This document shows, one piece after another, positions 61,415-64,000 of a stretch of DNA of 64,000 bases. Within the stretch, counting starts at the first letter, position 1. Every line of letters begins with the position of its first letter. The notes under the pieces were generated by a model. That model searched no databases, was not told where the DNA came from, and was given only the letters and a program-made list of their open reading frames with translations. Source of the DNA: Bradyrhizobium sp. JYMT SZCCT0428. Lineage in GTDB: Bacteria; Pseudomonadota; Alphaproteobacteria; Rhizobiales; Xanthobacteraceae. Made by a program: the position numbers and the translations under genes. The stretch is from NCBI RefSeq assembly GCF_018131075.1, contig NZ_JAFCLS010000023.1, positions 1 to 64,000 of the forward strand, read 5' to 3'.

Positions 61415-62995
61415 ATGAATGCGTTCAGAAAAACAATTCTGGCTGCGACTTGCGTCGGCAGCCTGATGACGGTGGCGGTGCCGGCGCTGGCCCAGACTAC
61501 CTTGCGCGCCGTCATGCACTCGGATCTGAAGATCCTGGATCCGATCTGGACCACGGCCTACATCGTCCGCAACCACGGTTACATGATTTACGACACGCTT
61601 CTCGCGCAGGATGAAAAGGGCGAGATCAAGCCGCAGATGGTCGAGAAGTACGAAGCCGCGGCGGACGGCAAAAGCTACACCTTCACGCTGCGCGACGGAC
61701 TGCTGTGGCACGACGGCAAGCCGGTGACGTCGGAAGACTGCATCGCTTCGATCAAGCGCTGGGCGGTCAAGGACTCGCTCGGTCAGAAGATGATGACCTT
61801 CGTCGACTCCATCGACGCGGTCGATGCCAAAACTTTCACCATCAAGCTCAAGGAACCGACAGGCCTCGTGCTGCTCGGTCTGTCAAAGCCCTCGTCCAAC
61901 GTGCCGTTCATGATGCCCAAGCGCGTCGCCGAAACCGACGCCAACAAGCAGATCGAGGATTTCACAGGCTCCGGCCCGTTCGTCTTCGTCAAGGATGAAT
62001 GGAAGCCGGGCGACAAGACCGTCTACATCAAGTTCGACAAGTACAAGCCGCGCGCCGAGCCAGCATCGGGTCTTGCCGGCGGCAAGGTCGTCAAGGTGGA
62101 CCGCGTCGAGTGGCGCGCGATTTCCGACGCGCAGCAGGCGGTCAACGCGCTGCAAAAGGGTGAGATCGACTACATCGAGCAACCCAGCCATGATCTCCTT
62201 GGTACCCTGAAGAAGGATGCCAGCATCGCGATCGTCCAGGTACCGCAGATCAAGGCGCAGTACGTCTTCCGCCCCAACCACCTGCACAAGCCGTTCGACA
62301 ACCCGAAAATCCGCCAGGCGTTGTGGTACGCCTTCAATCAGGAAGACTTCCTGATGGCGACCATCGGCGACGAGAACTACATCAAGGCGTGCAAGGCGCT
62401 GTTCGTCTGCGACACCCAGTTCGGAACGACCAACGGAACGGATGCCATTCTCAACTCGAACGCCAAGAAGTCGCAGGAGCTTTTGAAGGAAGCGGGCTAT
62501 GACGGCACGCCCGTCCTGCTGATGCACTCCACCGACCTGAAGGCTCTGACCAACCTCGCGCCGGTGGCGAAATCGCTGATGGAGAAAGGCGGCTTCAAGG
62601 TCGATATGCAGTCGATGGACTGGCAGACCCTGGTTGCGCGCCGCGCCAAGAAGGATCCACCGAGCGCCGGTGGCTGGAATGCGTTCCTGACGGCCTGGGT
62701 CGTGGCCGACGTGATGAACCCGGTCTCTGCCGCCTATGTGAATTCGGGGTGCGACAAGGCTTCGTTCGGATGGCCCTGCGACCCGGAAATGGAGAAGCTG
62801 CGCGACGATTTCGCTCGAACAACCGATCTGGCAAAGCAGAAACAGATCGCGGAAGCGGTCCAGAAGCGTAATATCGAGATCACGGCCATGATCCCGGTCG
62901 GCGAATATGTCCAGCCGATTGCCATTCGCAAGAACGTCAAGGGGCTGTTGATGGCGCCGGTTCCGGTGCATTGGAACATCGAAGTCACCAAGTGA
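61415..62995 (+). CDS. Dipeptide/oligopeptide ABC transporter substrate-binding protein
   Basis: A 526-residue SBP_bac_5 protein with a signal peptide (MNAFRKTILAATCVGSLMTV...ALAQ) and GGAGGTGAAGGA before the ATG. Blocks: LRAVMHSDLKILDPIWTTAY, FTLRDGLLWHDGKPVTSEDC, and IAIVQVPQIKAQYVFRPNHL. It binds peptides in the periplasm and delivers them to the permease encoded next. The divergent hydrolase cluster is consistent with import and breakdown of the same peptides or amides. Confidence 0.94.
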   Translation: MNAFRKTILAATCVGSLMTVAVPALAQTTLRAVMHSDLKILDPIWTTAYIVRNHGYMIYDTLLAQDEKGEIKPQMVEKYEAAADGKSYTFTLRDGLLWHDGKPVTSEDCIASIKRWAVKDSLGQKMMTFVDSIDAVDAKTFTIKLKEPTGLVLLGLSKPSSNVPFMMPKRVAETDANKQIEDFTGSGPFVFVKDEWKPGDKTVYIKFDKYKPRAEPASGLAGGKVVKVDRVEWRAISDAQQAVNALQKGEIDYIEQPSHDLLGTLKKDASIAIVQVPQIKAQYVFRPNHLHKPFDNPKIRQALWYAFNQEDFLMATIGDENYIKACKALFVCDTQFGTTNGTDAILNSNAKKSQELLKEAGYDGTPVLLMHSTDLKALTNLAPVAKSLMEKGGFKVDMQSMDWQTLVARRAKKDPPSAGGWNAFLTAWVVADVMNPVSAAYVNSGCDKASFGWPCDPEMEKLRDDFARTTDLAKQKQIAEAVQKRNIEITAMIPVGEYVQPIAIRKNVKGLLMAPVPVHWNIEVTK

Positions 62996-63059
62996 TGTGC
63001 AAGTGATGTGATGGAAGCGGGCGGCTTGCCGCCGCCCGCTTGGTTTCGGGGATCGACCT

Positions 63060-64000
63060 ATGTATGGCTACTTCTTCCGGCGATTGCTCGGCACGATCCC
63101 CGTGATGCTGGTGGTTGCGGTCTTCATCTTCCTGATGCTGCGTCTGACCCCGTCCGACCCGGCGGCCGTCATCGCCGGCGACAATGCCACCACCGAACAG
63201 GTGGCGCAGATCCGCAGCCAGCTCGGCCTCGACCGGCCGATGATCGAGCAGTTCGTCATCTGGTCGGGCAGAGTGCTGACGGGTAATTTCGGCGAAAGCT
63301 TCTTCTTCAAAAAGACCGTGGCCTCGCTGATTGCCGAACGCATCGAGCCGACCTTGTCGCTCGCCTTGTTCACGATTCTGATTGCGGTGTTTGTCGCTGT
63401 TCCGCTCGGCGTGCTGGCCGCGCACCGGCACGGTTCGTGGATCGACCGCATCGTCATGGGCTTTTCGGTGCTCGGCTTTTCCGTGCCCGTGTTCGTGATC
63501 GGCTACCTCCTGATCTATTTGTTCGCGGTCTATTTGAACTGGCTGCCGGTGCAGGGCTATCAGCGAATCTCGGAGGGGGTCGGCGGCTGGGTGCAGCGGC
63601 TGATCCTGCCGTCGGTGACCTTGTCGGTGATTTATATCGCCCTGATCGCGCGCATGACGCGCACCAGCGTGCTGGAAGTGCTGTCGGAAGACTATATCCG
63701 CACCGCGCGGGCCAAGGGACAGTCCGAGCGAAAGGTGCTGTTCCGTCATGCGCTGCGCAATGCCGCCGTTCCGATCGTCACGGTGATCGGACTTGGCGTG
63801 GCGCTCCTGATCGGCGGCGTCGTCGTGACCGAGAGCGTGTTCACGATCCCCGGCCTTGGCAGGCTCACGGTGGATGCGGTGCTGGCGCGCGACTACCCGA
63901 CGATTCAGGCCGTGATCCTGCTGTTCTCATTCGTCTACGTCATGATCAACCTGTCGGTCGACATGATCTACACCGTTCTCGATCCCAGGATTCGCTACTG
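63060..64000 (+). CDS. Dipeptide/oligopeptide ABC transporter permease, DppB-like (right edge)
   Basis: At least 313 codons from the ATG at 63060 to the window end; the last visible residues DPRIRY are the usual C-terminus of the family, so the stop codon probably begins at the window edge (last bases TG). Six membrane helices; BPD_transp_1 signature with EAA loop EDYIRTARAKGQSERKVLFR and HALRNAAVPIVTVIGLGVAL. N-terminal block MYGYFFRRLLGTIPVMLVVA and DPAAVIAGDNATTEQVAQIR are typical. It forms the channel with a DppC-like partner and ATPases expected just outside the window. Confidence 0.93.
   Translation, partial: MYGYFFRRLLGTIPVMLVVAVFIFLMLRLTPSDPAAVIAGDNATTEQVAQIRSQLGLDRPMIEQFVIWSGRVLTGNFGESFFFKKTVASLIAERIEPTLSLALFTILIAVFVAVPLGVLAAHRHGSWIDRIVMGFSVLGFSVPVFVIGYLLIYLFAVYLNWLPVQGYQRISEGVGGWVQRLILPSVTLSVIYIALIARMTRTSVLEVLSEDYIRTARAKGQSERKVLFRHALRNAAVPIVTVIGLGVALLIGGVVVTESVFTIPGLGRLTVDAVLARDYPTIQAVILLFSFVYVMINLSVDMIYTVLDPRIRY

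Overview
The window looks like chromosomal DNA of a Bradyrhizobium-type alphaproteobacterium (Nitrobacteraceae). This is inferred from the GC-rich coding style, the gene families (Usg, Anbu with its ATP-grasp/alpha-E/transglutaminase partners, GAF-array histidine kinases, HdeD, DUF534-type binding proteins) and the many intergenic palindromes typical of that group. No species assignment is possible from sequence reading alone, and I saw no rRNA, tRNA, CRISPR array or intact insertion sequence.

Region 1 (1-14.7 kb) is accessory in character. It holds a truncated adenylate cyclase, a cassette of three tiny double-glycine-leader peptides ending in a terminator, a lipocalin-like protein, an orphan ABC binding protein, a seven-GAF histidine kinase split by two compensating frameshifts together with its response regulator, a MaoC-type gene with a stop at codon 5, several small proteins, PrkA, and at least six or seven degenerate copies of one dispersed repeat. 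Region 2 (14.4-18.2 kb) has groES-groEL with a degenerate CIRCE-like operator, a NikR remnant just behind groEL, usg, and a cupin with a histone-like tail.

Region 3 (18.3-31.6 kb) carries transport and envelope/carbohydrate genes: an MFS carrier, a PRC-barrel protein, an amylo-alpha-1,6-glucosidase, an ABC exporter, a GT4 glycosyltransferase, a PAP2-like membrane protein, a fourth double-glycine peptide (two cysteines), a nucleoside transporter, another MFS carrier, an SDR and the Anbu proteasome-like protease. Region 4 (31.65-41.2 kb) is bounded by two direct copies of a ~95-bp sequence. It contains an amidohydrolase, HdeD and a small membrane protein, an Arg-rich secreted protein, a DHA2 exporter, glutaminase, a collagen-tailed secreted protein, a metallophosphoesterase and an AI-2E-family permease; HdeD plus glutaminase suggests acid-stress functions.

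Region 5 (41.2-64 kb) has a methyltransferase, an oligopeptide-type binding protein, the transglutaminase/alpha-E/ATP-grasp operon that normally accompanies Anbu, a MoCF-like protein, a GNAT, a xanthine phosphoribosyltransferase, a MetE-like methionine synthase, a GST, an HCCA isomerase-like protein, a quinone oxidoreductase, a hydrolase and a crotonase. It ends with a peptide/amide catabolic block (amidase, two M20 peptidases, an M81 MlrC-like peptidase) divergent from a dipeptide-type ABC transporter whose permease runs to the right edge. Most intergenic gaps in this half are filled by palindromic repeats of a few families.
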